64,000 bases of DNA from the NCBI GenBank assembly GCA_019694835.1, contig JAIBBE010000040.1:62001-126000 (forward strand). Reading direction: 5' to 3'. Positions 1 through 8,873 of this stretch are shown here, piece after piece; the first letter of the stretch is position 1, and the number at the start of each line of letters is the position of its first letter. Made by a program: the position numbers and the translations under genes. This DNA comes from Fimbriimonadaceae bacterium (GTDB taxonomy: Bacteria > Armatimonadota > Fimbriimonadia > Fimbriimonadales > Fimbriimonadaceae). The notes under the pieces are model-generated. The model was given only the letters and a program-made list of their open reading frames with translations, did no database searches and had not been told where the DNA came from.

Positions 1-468
1 CGAAGTCAGGCTGCCGGTTGCGATGGAGGCGCGGGAGAGATCGGAGGTGGTGGAGACCTGACACGGGTTGCCGTTCCAAAAGGCGCCCCCGCCCTTGAAC
101 GCCCACATCGTGTCGCCAAGGGCGGGAAAACAGGCAACGCCGATGACCGGTATTCCGTCGGACTCATACGAGAGGAGGGTCGCGAACAAAGGCACACCGC
201 AAACAAACGACTTCGTCCCGTCGATTGGGTCGATGACCCACCGGGACAGGCCTTCACCGGTACTTCCTTCCTCCTCGCCGAGGATGGCCTCGCCGGGATA
301 CCGGCGCTCGATGGCTTCGCGAATTACGCGCTCGGCCGTGCGATCTGCAACGGTGACGGGCGAGTCGTCGGCTTTTCGTTCCACGGTTACGCCGCGCTGG
401 AACCATTCCAAAGTCGCCTTGCCCGCCGCGCATGCGGTTTCGATTGCGAAGGCCAAACGGTCGTCCAT
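1..468 (-). CDS. hisN: Inositol-monophosphatase family enzyme, probable histidinol-phosphatase (3' part off the window)
   Basis: Reading leftwards from an ATG at 468, the frame is open to base 1, so the gene is truncated by the window edge (156 codons visible). The protein carries the metal-binding signatures of the Mg-dependent inositol monophosphatase family: KADDSPVTVAD near residues 32-42, GEEEG near 64-68 and DPIDGTKSF at 80-88. Retention of DGTKSF with a following FATLL stretch resembles HisN-type histidinol-phosphatases more than plain inositol monophosphatases; that assignment is inference. The stop of the upstream gene is only 4 bases before this start, so the two are probably cotranscribed. 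The C-terminal metal Asp lies outside the window. Confidence 0.85.
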   Translation of the reverse strand, partial: MDDRLAFAIETACAAGKATLEWFQRGVTVERKADDSPVTVADRTAERVIREAIERRYPGEAILGEEEGSTGEGLSRWVIDPIDGTKSFVCGVPLFATLLSYESDGIPVIGVACFPALGDTMWAFKGGGAFWNGNPCQVSTTSDLSRASIATGSLTS

Positions 469-472
469 GAGA

Positions 473-829
473 TCAGTTTGACGCTTGGAGCGCGGCTTCG
501 ACTTCTTCCGAGGCTTCCTCCCCACGAATCGGCCAAATCTCGAAGGAACCGCTGTCGAAGAAGCCCCCATCCTGGATGGTCCAGTAACCGCTGATCATCG
601 CGCCGTCCCACTTGCCGTTGTAGCGAACGTCCCAATCGGGATACCGCTTGACCAGCCAAACATCGCCCTCGTCGTACTCGCCAAACACGTCGAACGCCCC
701 CGAGTCATCGCCTCCCGAACCCATGATTCGCCCGGTGCCGAAAAGAAGGGTCAAACGCTGGTGGCCGCGATGGACACCCTGCACCCACCATCCTTGCCAC
801 GGACCCGAAAGGTTCTCGAGTTGCGCCAT
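473..829 (-). CDS. Conserved hypothetical protein, 118 aa, Gly/Trp-rich
   Basis: A small soluble protein beginning MAQLENLSGPWQGWW, with no signal peptide or membrane segment. It is rich in Trp and Gly and has alternating short hydrophobic segments such as GKWDGAMISGYW, suggesting a small beta-sandwich or lipocalin-like barrel. I recall similar short proteins in planctomycetes and relatives but know no function. It is followed after 4 bases by the hisN-type gene, so the two form an operon. The ATG at 829 is the natural start. A short inverted repeat (CGTCG and CGACG) lies just upstream near 838-855. Confidence 0.7.
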   Translation of the reverse strand: MAQLENLSGPWQGWWVQGVHRGHQRLTLLFGTGRIMGSGGDDSGAFDVFGEYDEGDVWLVKRYPDWDVRYNGKWDGAMISGYWTIQDGGFFDSGSFEIWPIRGEEASEEVEAALQASN

Positions 830-943
830 ACGTTACGTCGATTTTTACGACGCGTGTGGGTAGCGTGTTGCAGGCAACTGGAGAGAGGCAAGGCGTCATC
901 GGGTCCTAGGAAACGCAAGGCGAGTTCACGTTGATGTCCACAA

Positions 944-1015
944 GTACCGCTGGCATCCTGCCGGCACCGCATGCGGATGAACTGCAATGGGAGGCCGGCA
1001 GGATGCCAGCGGTAC
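944..1015. repeat. Family A inverted-repeat element, copy A1
   Basis: Two perfectly complementary 22-bp arms lie at 944-965 and 994-1015, separated by 28 bases that contain a smaller palindrome (CCGCATGCGG). The outer part of the arm reads GTACCGCTGGC and the core of this copy is ATCCTG. It lies between the end of nuoN and the start of the 118-aa gene. Related copies are at 30057, 34246, 52470 and 60426. Confidence 0.9.
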
Positions 1016-1085
1016 GGTTTAGGATCTCGTTTCTGCTGCCACATTCCTAGGACGCCGGAGTGATGACGGATCGATGCTTTGGAAA

Positions 1086-2624
1086 CTACTGCTGAAGACG
1101 GGCGTCGAGTGCGGACGTGCTGGACGGCCCGACAGCCTCCGCCGTGACCGCCTTTTTCGCCGGGGTCACCGCGTCGAGAAGGGGCGCGGAGTAAAAGGAA
1201 AGCCCAAGCACTCCGACAGCACAGGCAACCGTCGCGAGGGTCAGGCCGGTCGTGACCTTGCCCGTTCCCAGCGGTCTCGTGACCGGCTCATCGGCCACGA
1301 ACGCAGCACGGATGATGCCGAGATAGTAGTAAACGCTGATCGCCGAATTCAGGGCAAGTACGATAGCCAACGGTGCGAGGTCGGCCTGCAGCGCATCGGC
1401 AAAGATGAAGTACTTTCCGAAGAAGCCCGCCGTCGGCGGCACACCGATGAGCGACGCGACGAACACCACGAGCAGCCCCGCCGAGAGGGGTGAGCGATGA
1501 TAAAGACCGTTGAGGTCGGCAAAACGTGTACCTTCCTTGCCACTGTGAGCGGTGAGGGAAACGACCGCGAACGTGCCCAGCGTCATGATGCTGTAGGCGA
1601 CCAAATAGAACACGGTGGTCTGGATGCCGACCTTTTCAGGATCCTTGAAATGGGCGAGCAACGCGACCAGGATATACCCAGCGTTGGCGATCGACGAATA
1701 GCCGAGCGTGCGCTTCACGTCGCGTTGCGTGCAGGCAATGAGGTTGCCGACCGTCATGGTGAGGATCGCGATCCAGAAGAGGACCGGCATCCAGAACGTC
1801 ATCATGTCGGTGCTGGCATCGAGAACTCGGTACAGCGCCCCGATCGCCGCGACTTTTGAACCTGCGGCCATGAAGGCGGTCACGTTGGTCGGCGCGCCCT
1901 GGTAAACGTCGGGGGTCCACTGGTGGAAGGGAACGAAAGCACTTTTGAAGCAGAGCCCGATCAGGAGCAAACCGAGTCCGAAGAGGAGCAGATTGTGAAT
2001 GGCGGGGTCACTCGCCTTCCAAGCGGCTGCGATGCCGTCCAGGTGCAGACCACCCGAGGCACCGTAGACGAATGCAATGCCATACAGCAAAAATGCGCTC
2101 GCGAACGCGCCGAGGAGAAAATACTTAATCGCGGACTCTTCGGACTTGGCCTCTTTCCGACTTAGCCCAGCGAGGACATAGAGTGCGATGGAAAGGATTT
2201 CGAGGCCAATGAAGAGCATCAGGAGGCTCTTGGTCGCCACCATGATCATTCCGCCCGCGGTCGCCCAAAGCACGAGCGGATAGAACTCTCCGTACGGAAT
2301 CCGTTTCTCGCGAAGGTAGCCCTCGCTGAACATGATTGAGACGAACGCGACGCCGATGAGCACGAGCTGGAGGACGATCGCGAGCTTATCGCGCACGATC
2401 ATCTGAGCGAAAGTTTCAGCTTCTGGCATCGGAAGCTGTACAAAGGTGTACCAGCCAGCGACGGCGAGGCCGATGAGCGAAGCCCCGATGATCGCGCCAT
2501 TGCTCTTGCGAGGTCGGAACATTTCGAGTAGCAACGCGAGGATGCCGACGACGATCACCAGCGTGGTCGGCGCCATCATGAGCCAATCGATCTTGGGCGG
2601 CTCGGGGAATCCGTTCGGAGTCAT
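1086..2624 (-). CDS. nuoN: NADH-quinone oxidoreductase subunit N
   Basis: A 512-residue polytopic membrane protein of the proton-pumping antiporter-like family (Proton_antipo_M), about 14 hydrophobic segments. Typical stretches include the loop with KEAKSEESAIKYFLLGAFAS and the segment LCFKSAFVPFHQWTPDVYQG with its conserved Lys, His and Pro residues. It pumps protons in the membrane arm of respiratory complex I. The gene stands alone here: no nuoL or nuoM next to it, and nuoB-nuoI are over 42 kb away, so complex I genes are dispersed. NuoN is distinguished from NuoL and NuoM by length and by the DVYQGAPTNVTAFMA motif. Confidence 0.95.
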   Translation of the reverse strand: MTPNGFPEPPKIDWLMMAPTTLVIVVGILALLLEMFRPRKSNGAIIGASLIGLAVAGWYTFVQLPMPEAETFAQMIVRDKLAIVLQLVLIGVAFVSIMFSEGYLREKRIPYGEFYPLVLWATAGGMIMVATKSLLMLFIGLEILSIALYVLAGLSRKEAKSEESAIKYFLLGAFASAFLLYGIAFVYGASGGLHLDGIAAAWKASDPAIHNLLLFGLGLLLIGLCFKSAFVPFHQWTPDVYQGAPTNVTAFMAAGSKVAAIGALYRVLDASTDMMTFWMPVLFWIAILTMTVGNLIACTQRDVKRTLGYSSIANAGYILVALLAHFKDPEKVGIQTTVFYLVAYSIMTLGTFAVVSLTAHSGKEGTRFADLNGLYHRSPLSAGLLVVFVASLIGVPPTAGFFGKYFIFADALQADLAPLAIVLALNSAISVYYYLGIIRAAFVADEPVTRPLGTGKVTTGLTLATVACAVGVLGLSFYSAPLLDAVTPAKKAVTAEAVGPSSTSALDARLQQ

Positions 2625-2690
2625 GTGACGCTAGAATACCGAACCCTCCTCTTTTTTCGGATCACCGGTCTCTGGGCCATACAGATTTAG

Positions 2691-2708
2691 TAGACGTGCG
2701 TCTATAAT
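2691..2708 (+). promoter_or_regulatory. imuB promoter with overlapping operator-like inverted repeat
   Basis: A perfect TATAAT -10 box lies at 2703-2708. An inverted repeat TAGACG-TG-CGTCTA (2691-2704) fills the spacer and runs into the -10 box, where a repressor would block polymerase. Transcription should begin around 2714-2716, at the ATG of imuB (2716), so the mRNA may be leaderless. A LexA-type repressor is the obvious candidate because imuB/dnaE2 operons are SOS-controlled elsewhere, but the motif is not a classical Gram-positive or proteobacterial LexA box. Confidence 0.55.
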
Positions 2709-2715
2709 AGTGAGT

Positions 2716-4227
2716 ATGGCGGTTTGCTTGTATGTCGCGTTGGAAGGCTTCTACATCGGTGCGCTTGGAGCACTCGATGGTCAGAATGACTCCCCTTGCC
2801 CACCCGACGAGTTCAGGCGGCGCTATTGGAAGGCAACCGGAGACCCCTCACCCCCCAACCCCCTCTCCCCGCCATTCATCGGGGAGATGGGGAGTTTCTG
2901 CTCTCGTTCCCCGTTACCCGCCACCCGCCACCCGCTACCCGCTACCCGCCCCACCATCGTTCACCACGAAAAGGTCGTGCTCGACGCCTGCCCCCACGCG
3001 CAGGGGAGAGGCGTGCGGATCGGGATGAGCTTGAGCGAGGCGAAGGCAACCCTTTACGAGGCTCGCTTTGTTCCCTACAAGCCCGAGGACTTTGCCGAGG
3101 CGCGGGAGAAATGGCTACTCAGCTGCGCAGAGGTGTCCGACGTAGTCGAGCCTCTTCTCGACCATGAGGCTCTCATTGATCTCTCTGGTCATCCGCAGCC
3201 AGTCGAGATCGCGGATCGGCTGCTACGACGCTTGGGGGCTGCTTCATCGTGCGGGGTGGCCGGGGTGATGAATTGTGCACCCCGGCTCGGTCAATGTCCG
3301 TCAGGCTCCCGTACCTGGCAGCCAGATTTCAACTCCATGACGCAGTCCCTTTGGGGCACTGCTCGGGGGGCGATTGCACGGACGCCTTGGGTCGCACGTT
3401 TGGCTGCAGATCGACTGTTCGAGTCAGCCCCCTTTCGCCTGGGTCTTTGCTCGGTGACCTATGTTGAAGATCCGGTTTCCTTCCTTTCGCCCCTACCGGT
3501 CTCGTGCTTAACGCCTGTCGAGCGTGCTCATCAGGAGCGACTCGCATTTCTTGGCTACCGCACGATTGGGCAAGTGCAGAGCGCGCCGTTTTCTGCATTG
3601 AAAGCTCAGTTTGGTTCAGCTGGGGTTTTGATACGTGAAGCATCTCTGGGGAAAGTGGGCGAGACCGTTCAACCACTCTTTCCACCTGATTCTGTTTCGC
3701 TTCGCAAGCGATTTGATGGAGAGATAAGTGATAGCGAAGTACTGGAGCGTGTCTTATGTGACCTGGCTTCCTCACTTGCACGTGAGCTCACCCTGAAAGA
3801 TCTTCAAGGGAAAGAAGTTGTTCTTTCCTTTGATTTTGAAGACGGTTCCTCAATGACCACAGAACGTCTCTTCGTTAAGCCGTTGTACAGTGTTGCATCC
3901 ACCACGACTGCATTGCTCACGCTCTTTCGTTCTTTAGATCAGGAGTTGCTGGCGGGTGGAGTCACTCAGATTCGGGTGCGGCTTCCGAGGTTGAAGCGTG
4001 TGGTCTCAAGGCAGGTTAGCCTTGCCAGCGCTGATCCCCGATTGGCCCTTCTTCGACCCTCTTCGCACCGAAAAATGAACCGTGAAGGACCGACTCCAGC
4101 CGAGATCGGGCTTCGAGAGGCACAACAGTCCTTCCCCGAAGGGACCATTCAGAGGGCGAGCGATGTGGAAGAGCCGCGACGCAAAAAAGTACTGAGAGCA
4201 TGGCGTTATGCAACAGGATGGTATTGA
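2716..4227 (+). CDS. imuB: ImuB-type Y-family DNA polymerase homologue (mutasome hub)
   Basis: About 503 residues. The N-terminus (VCLYVALEGFYIGAL) aligns with the first Y-family motif, but the catalytic DxD is replaced by AxE. The second motif reads LLDHEALIDL where active enzymes have SIDEAFLDL, so the Asp of the DE pair is His. Loss of these carboxylates is typical of ImuB, which scaffolds DnaE2 on the sliding clamp. RQVSLAS near the C-terminal third could be a degenerate clamp-binding motif. Two stretches are repeat-derived insertions: roughly residues 40-80 (Pro/Ser/Arg-rich, from 2842-2950) and the segment from 3256. The ATG at 2716 is preferred over a GTG at 2710 because the -10 box is so close. 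It overlaps dnaE2 by 20 bp. Confidence 0.85.
   Translation: MAVCLYVALEGFYIGALGALDGQNDSPCPPDEFRRRYWKATGDPSPPNPLSPPFIGEMGSFCSRSPLPATRHPLPATRPTIVHHEKVVLDACPHAQGRGVRIGMSLSEAKATLYEARFVPYKPEDFAEAREKWLLSCAEVSDVVEPLLDHEALIDLSGHPQPVEIADRLLRRLGAASSCGVAGVMNCAPRLGQCPSGSRTWQPDFNSMTQSLWGTARGAIARTPWVARLAADRLFESAPFRLGLCSVTYVEDPVSFLSPLPVSCLTPVERAHQERLAFLGYRTIGQVQSAPFSALKAQFGSAGVLIREASLGKVGETVQPLFPPDSVSLRKRFDGEISDSEVLERVLCDLASSLARELTLKDLQGKEVVLSFDFEDGSSMTTERLFVKPLYSVASTTTALLTLFRSLDQELLAGGVTQIRVRLPRLKRVVSRQVSLASADPRLALLRPSSHRKMNREGPTPAEIGLREAQQSFPEGTIQRASDVEEPRRKKVLRAWRYATGWY
2842..2893. repeat. Family B element B1 inside imuB
   Basis: A C-rich arm ending CTCTCCCCGCC is followed after a short loop by GGGGAGATGGGGAG. 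It resembles intergenic family B copies (30126, 31310, 52358, 60496) but lies in frame within imuB, where it encodes a Pro/Ser-rich linker absent from the Y-polymerase fold. Confidence 0.75.
2916..2950. repeat. Tandem heptamer repeat (ACCCGCY)x5 inside imuB
   Basis: Five uninterrupted 7-base units (ACCCGCC, ACCCGCC, ACCCGCT, ACCCGCT, ACCCGCC). Seven is not a multiple of three, so unit gain or loss would shift the imuB frame; this is a potential slippage site. Confidence 0.85.
3256..3288 (+). repeat. Family C arm C1 inside imuB
   Basis: The 33 bases are identical to the left arm and its following bases in the large palindrome at 55476-55573, beginning GTGGCCGGGGTGATG. The arm itself contains an inner inverted repeat (CCGGGGTG and CACCCCGG). 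In imuB it is translated as VAGVMNCAPRL. Confidence 0.85.
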
Positions 4228-7200
4228 TGTTTTGGCGCGCTGGCGAGAAGCCGGAGCGTGGTGGGAAGGTGAGTCGCCGCGCGAAATCCTGCAGTATCGC
4301 GATGCGCGTGGAATCCGGCGAGAAACCATTACCTCCTTGGAATCGCCTTGGAACGATTTACCGATTACTGAGTCACAACCCGACGGATGGGAGCACCGCG
4401 AAGAAATCGCGATTCGACCGAGAAAGCTAAGAGATGAAAAGGTCAAGCGCGCATGTGGCTACGAAGATCGCTATCCGACAATTCACGTTCCGAGCACGCC
4501 TATTGATTATGCAGTCTTACATGCAATATCAGGATATTCGTTTGGCCGCAGTGTGCTCTTTGCCGAAGAAATCCCGCGTCGTTGCGCCCAAGCCGGGGCT
4601 CGATCCGCGGCTCTTTGCGATGCTTTCTCGCTGAGCGGCGCTCTCGAATTCGCCTACGAAGCCCGACGAATCGGGATTAAGCCCTTGATCGGAGCGTCCC
4701 TTGAATTGGACATCGGCGGCGAGATCGTCCTCATCGCCCGAGATCGCTCGGGGTACGAACATCTATCGCAACTCATCACCGCGTGCCATCTCGAAGAGCC
4801 GCGTCTGCATCCGCTGGCGACATGGGAACGCCTCGAACGATACTCGCGGGGATTGCTCTGCCTGACCGGAGGGGATGTCGGGCCTATTGATCATCTGCTG
4901 GCCGCGCGTAGATTTGGTGAAGCCGAGCAGGTTCTTTTGCGTCTGGTTGACCTGTATGGCAAGAGTCATGTTTTCGCACAGATTGACCGTGCGTTTCTGC
5001 CATGGAGTCGCATCGTCGAGCAACGTCTCTTAGAACTTTGCACTAAGCACTCAGTTCTTCCCGTCGTGGGAGGCCTGATTACTCACGGTGAACCCGAGCA
5101 ATTCCCAGCCCAAGATATCATCGTTTGCTGTGAGACCTTGTGCACGGTTGACGAAATTCTTGGACGCAAACCTCGTCGTGATCCAAGCCAACCGACCGCC
5201 ACCGAACGTCCGCAACGTGCGCTAAACAGTGAGCGATTCATCCGTTCCTCGCGAGAACTGACCTTACACTTCGCAGATCGACTCGACTTGCTGAGGAATA
5301 CGTTGCAAATCGAGCAAAGATGTGATGATGACGTACTTCCGACTCGAACAAGACTCCCGCAACTCTTTGATGACGAAGACAGCGCTCTGAAGGAAATCGT
5401 CTGGGCAGAGGGTGAGAGACGGCATCGGTGTATGTCATCGGGACTAAGAAAGCGCGTCGCTCATGAGTTGGAACGTATTACTCGACTCAACTTCGCTGGA
5501 CACTTCTTGACGATTTGGGATGCATGCAATTGGGCCAGACAACAGGGGATACTTTTCAGCGGACGTGGATCCGTAGTCGACAGTGCCGTGGCATATTGCT
5601 TGGGACTTAGTCGTATCGACGCTTATGAGCATCGATTGCACTTCGATCGTTTCCTACCTGATGACGGGAGTAAACGTCCAGACATCGATATCGACTTCGA
5701 GGCAAAGCGGCGTGATGATGTTCGCAACTATCTTTCCAATAAGTACGGCGTTGATCACGTGGCCACAGTCGCTGCCTTTGGTGCATTCTGTACCAGAGGG
5801 ATTATCCGAGAAGTCGGCAAAGCCTTGGCTTTGCCCAACGAAGTCATCGGGTTTCTCGCCAAGCGTCTCCACGGTGGCGTTTCTCCCGCGAAGCTAGAAT
5901 CATCCCTCGAATCACGCCCTGAACTCCGGGGAAGTCCGATCCCCAAAGAGCGGTTTCGTTGGATTTTCAGACTCGCCGAAATGCTGTCCGACGTTCCCAG
6001 AAACGCCCGCGCACACTCCTCCGGAGTGGTGATCTCAGCGCGCCCCCTCGCTGAAACCGTACCCGTCATGTGGTCGGCATCCGGCGGAACCGACGGCGAA
6101 TCCTGGATGCGCATTATTCAATGGGATAAGCGCAGCACGAAGCACTACTTCGATAAGTTCGATATCCTCTGCCTGCGAGGTCAAGATGTACTCTCAGGTG
6201 CTCAAGAGCGTATCAGGCTATCGAATGAACCGGATCGATCCGACTTTCATGTCACCGACATTCCACTCGATGATGAGAACACTTATCGGGCAATGAGAGC
6301 AGGCGAACTCATCGGTATTCCGCAGTCAGCGTCCCCTGCTATGCGTCAAGCTCATATTCGTCTGCAAACACAGAACCTTCACGACGCTAGCCTGGTCCAA
6401 GCCGGGATTCGGCCTGGAGTTGGCGGTGCCGTCAAGATCAATCTTCTCATTCGAAGAAGACGTGGACTTGAACCCTACTCTTTCGATCATCCTGAGCTTG
6501 ACCGCATTCTTGGATTGACTTACGGCATCGTCGTCTTCCAAGAACAAATCGACCAACTCCTGCAATCCTTCTGTGACTATGGATCGGGTGAAGCAGAAGA
6601 TATCCGCGACAAGATTCATAAGCGACGACGCGAGGACTATGGACAAGTCATCAAGGACGAACTCATGGAGCGCATGGCGTCACGTGGAATTCAGCGACAC
6701 GTCGCCGAGCATGTGTTCGATCTGATTGCCGGCTTCAAAGGTTATGGTTTTGCTCAAGGACACGCCCTAGCCTTTGCAGAAATCTCTCTGAGATCAATTC
6801 ACTGCCAGCAAAACTATCCCGCCGAATACTTCGCTTCTCTCCTGAGTGCACAGCCCGCCGGATACTACGGCCCTTGCACCATCGCCAACGAAGCGAGGCA
6901 TCGCGGTGTCGTCATCCTTCCGCCCGATGTCAACCGCAGCGAGGAGTTGTTCAGCGTGGAAGCCGTGCAGTCGTCCTCTGATCCCAAACTCGTCTTCCCT
7001 TCGGGAGGCATTCGAGTCGGACTGATGCAGATTCACGGCCTCTCGTCGGCAACCAAACGGCGTCTCCTAGAAACGAGAAAGCAAGTCGTCGCCTTTTCGT
7101 CCTTCTTCGAATTCGTCCAGCAAGTCAAACCGAACCGTGACGAACTCGAGCAACTGATCCTAAGCGGTGCCCTGGATTCACTAGAGCCCAACCGCCGCGC

Positions 7201-7759
7201 GATGCTTTGGGCAATCCCCGCCGCACTGTCCCACGCGCAAGAAGATTCCGCCATCCAGCTTCCCAACCTCCCCGCAGCGGAAATCGACCCGACTATCCCT
7301 GACTTTACCAACGAAGAGAAAGCGATCCGGCAGCGGGCTTCGCTCGGGCTTGATGTCGAGCACCATTTACTCGCTTTCGAAAGGGAGCGCATCCAGAGCC
7401 GAGGTGGAGTCACGACGGCCGAGGCCAAAACGCTGCCCCACCGGCGCAAAGCGATCGTCGTCGGCAACCCGATACGGCTGCGCTTCCCGCCGACCTCGAG
7501 CGGCAAGCGGGTCGTGTTCTTCGATCTCGAAGACGAGACCGGTCTGCTCAACGTCACGTGCTTCGACGCGGTCTATCAGCGCGATGGCCACGCGATTGTC
7601 TGCTCGCCGTATGTGACGCTCATCGGAGAAGCCCAGGATCGCGACGGGCACCTCGCCTTCCTCGCCCATCGCGTGTTCCCCTATTCGCCGGTCATCCAGA
7701 AAGCCCTCACCGCCGAAATCGAGTTGCCGATCTCGACGGCTGACTTCTTGGTCGGCTAA
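4208..7759 (+). CDS. dnaE2: Error-prone DNA polymerase III alpha subunit DnaE2 (ImuC)
   Basis: 1183 residues. Residues 1-95 form an extra N-terminal region ([15 protein letters not shown]) that resembles the small domain usually at the C-terminus of ImuB-like proteins. A PHP-like domain starts near residue 100 but has lost metal ligands: LHAIS at 104-108 replaces LHVHS, and ALCDAF replaces ALTDHG, so it is probably inactive. The polymerase core is intact: RGS at 453-455, PDIDIDF at 491-497 with both Asp residues, and the third Asp in KFDILCL near 652. Later come the HhH region, [19 protein letters not shown] and the DnaE2-like [18 protein letters not shown], then an OB-fold. With ImuB it would perform SOS translesion synthesis. 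No imuA is present next to it. Confidence 0.93.
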   Translation: MQQDGIDVLARWREAGAWWEGESPREILQYRDARGIRRETITSLESPWNDLPITESQPDGWEHREEIAIRPRKLRDEKVKRACGYEDRYPTIHVPSTPIDYAVLHAISGYSFGRSVLFAEEIPRRCAQAGARSAALCDAFSLSGALEFAYEARRIGIKPLIGASLELDIGGEIVLIARDRSGYEHLSQLITACHLEEPRLHPLATWERLERYSRGLLCLTGGDVGPIDHLLAARRFGEAEQVLLRLVDLYGKSHVFAQIDRAFLPWSRIVEQRLLELCTKHSVLPVVGGLITHGEPEQFPAQDIIVCCETLCTVDEILGRKPRRDPSQPTATERPQRALNSERFIRSSRELTLHFADRLDLLRNTLQIEQRCDDDVLPTRTRLPQLFDDEDSALKEIVWAEGERRHRCMSSGLRKRVAHELERITRLNFAGHFLTIWDACNWARQQGILFSGRGSVVDSAVAYCLGLSRIDAYEHRLHFDRFLPDDGSKRPDIDIDFEAKRRDDVRNYLSNKYGVDHVATVAAFGAFCTRGIIREVGKALALPNEVIGFLAKRLHGGVSPAKLESSLESRPELRGSPIPKERFRWIFRLAEMLSDVPRNARAHSSGVVISARPLAETVPVMWSASGGTDGESWMRIIQWDKRSTKHYFDKFDILCLRGQDVLSGAQERIRLSNEPDRSDFHVTDIPLDDENTYRAMRAGELIGIPQSASPAMRQAHIRLQTQNLHDASLVQAGIRPGVGGAVKINLLIRRRRGLEPYSFDHPELDRILGLTYGIVVFQEQIDQLLQSFCDYGSGEAEDIRDKIHKRRREDYGQVIKDELMERMASRGIQRHVAEHVFDLIAGFKGYGFAQGHALAFAEISLRSIHCQQNYPAEYFASLLSAQPAGYYGPCTIANEARHRGVVILPPDVNRSEELFSVEAVQSSSDPKLVFPSGGIRVGLMQIHGLSSATKRRLLETRKQVVAFSSFFEFVQQVKPNRDELEQLILSGALDSLEPNRRAMLWAIPAALSHAQEDSAIQLPNLPAAEIDPTIPDFTNEEKAIRQRASLGLDVEHHLLAFERERIQSRGGVTTAEAKTLPHRRKAIVVGNPIRLRFPPTSSGKRVVFFDLEDETGLLNVTCFDAVYQRDGHAIVCSPYVTLIGEAQDRDGHLAFLAHRVFPYSPVIQKALTAEIELPISTADFLVG

Positions 7760-7785
7760 GACCGCGCACGAGTAATATCTCAGGC

Positions 7786-8487
7786 ATGCAGAAGGTTTAT
7801 GCCGACGCCAAAAGTGCTCTTGAGGGCCTCCTTTTTGACGAGATGACGATCATGTCGGGCGGGTTCGGTCTTTGCGGCATCGCCGAGCACCTCATCGTCG
7901 CCCTCCGCGACTCTGGCGTGAAGGGCCTGACCGTCATCAGCAACAACTGCGGCGTCGACGACTTCGGCATGGGCCTGCTGCTTCAGACCCGGCAAATCAA
8001 GAAGATGATCTCGTCTTATGTCGGAGAGAACGCCGAGTTTGAACGGCAGTACCTCAGTGGCGAGCTTGAGCTCGAATTCAATCCGCAGGGCACTCTCGCT
8101 GAGCGTTGTCGTGCAGGCGGAGCTGGGATTCCCGCCTTCTTCACCAAGACCGGTTACGGCACCATCGTCGCCGACGGCAAAGAAACCCGCGAGATCGGGG
8201 GCGAGTGGTACGTCCTCGAAACCGCCCTCCGCTCCGACCTCAGCATCGTCAAGGCCTGGAAGGGTGATAAGTTCGGCAACCTCATTTTCCGGCAAACTGC
8301 GCGCAATTTCAACCCGATGATGGCCACTGCTGGCAAGGTCTGCGTGGCCGAAGTCGAAGAACTGGTCGAAGTCGGTGACCTCGATCCCGACCAGATCCAC
8401 ACCCCAGGCATCTACGTCGACCGGATCATCCAGGGAACGAACTACGAGAAGCGCATCGAGCGTCTGACGACCCGGCCCAGAGAGTGA
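7786..8487 (+). CDS. scoA: 3-oxoacid CoA-transferase subunit A
   Basis: 233 residues with the family I CoA-transferase alpha fold: [13 protein letters not shown] near the N-terminus (Gly-rich CoA contact), [14 protein letters not shown], and the [12 protein letters not shown] segment. It transfers CoA between succinyl-CoA and acetoacetate or similar acids when paired with subunit B, which holds the catalytic Glu. No subunit B gene is adjacent: the next feature is a repeat and a minus-strand HepT remnant. The start at 7786 is the only good ATG, 27 bases after dnaE2. Confidence 0.9.
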   Translation: MQKVYADAKSALEGLLFDEMTIMSGGFGLCGIAEHLIVALRDSGVKGLTVISNNCGVDDFGMGLLLQTRQIKKMISSYVGENAEFERQYLSGELELEFNPQGTLAERCRAGGAGIPAFFTKTGYGTIVADGKETREIGGEWYVLETALRSDLSIVKAWKGDKFGNLIFRQTARNFNPMMATAGKVCVAEVEELVEVGDLDPDQIHTPGIYVDRIIQGTNYEKRIERLTTRPRE

Positions 8488-8499
8488 ACGTCCTCAAGC

Positions 8500-8565
8500 G
8501 GTAGCCGGTGGATGGTTCGTGCCGCTGGCGGTGACCCCAAACTATCGGCGCGGGCACAACCCATC
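8500..8565. repeat. Family D element D1
   Basis: An arm starting GGTAGCCGGTGGATGG (8500-8523) faces a shorter, imperfect arm at 8552-8565 (GGGCACAACCCATC). It matches D2 at 51339 and D3 at 45846. Its right end touches the 3' end of the hepT remnant. Confidence 0.65.
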
Positions 8566-8873
8566 AAACCTCGGGATCGGACGTGATCAGCTTAGCCACC
8601 TCTGTTCGAAGGTCGGGTAGCACCGAAGAAGAGATGCGCCAGACTTGACCCAGGTCGACGCCCTCATATTGATGGATGAGGATGTCGCGCAGGCCCGCGA
8701 GTTTCTTCCAGGGCACGGCTGGGTTCAATTCGCGGGTCGCGTCGTCAACTCGCTTCGCCGCTTCACCAATGATCTCCAAATTGCGAATCACCGCATCCTG
8801 AATGATGGGCCGAGTCGGCTATCTTATCCATCGCTTCAACGATGTGGTTGAGATAGATATTCACATCCTTCAC
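8564..8873 (-). pseudogene. hepT: HepT-like (DUF86) toxin gene, frameshifted by an internal deletion
   Basis: The gene starts with GTG at 8873, overlapping the TGA of the nucleotidyltransferase gene (GTGA, 4 bp), the normal arrangement for mntA-hepT. From there the frame reads VKDVNIYLNHIVEAMDKIAD. The rest of the protein, RPIIQDAVIRNLEIIGEA and onward, continues in another frame. Between them about 14 codons of the usual HepT helix are missing and the frame is lost near 8810. An ATG-initiated 75-codon C-terminal part (8564-8791) remains open and keeps the R-x4-HxY-like motif (LRDILIHQY). I judge it inactive unless the short ORF is made on its own. Confidence 0.75.

Noticed and set aside
2916..2950. 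CRISPR-like repeats
   Set aside because: The 7-base units are directly tandem without spacers and lie inside a coding region.
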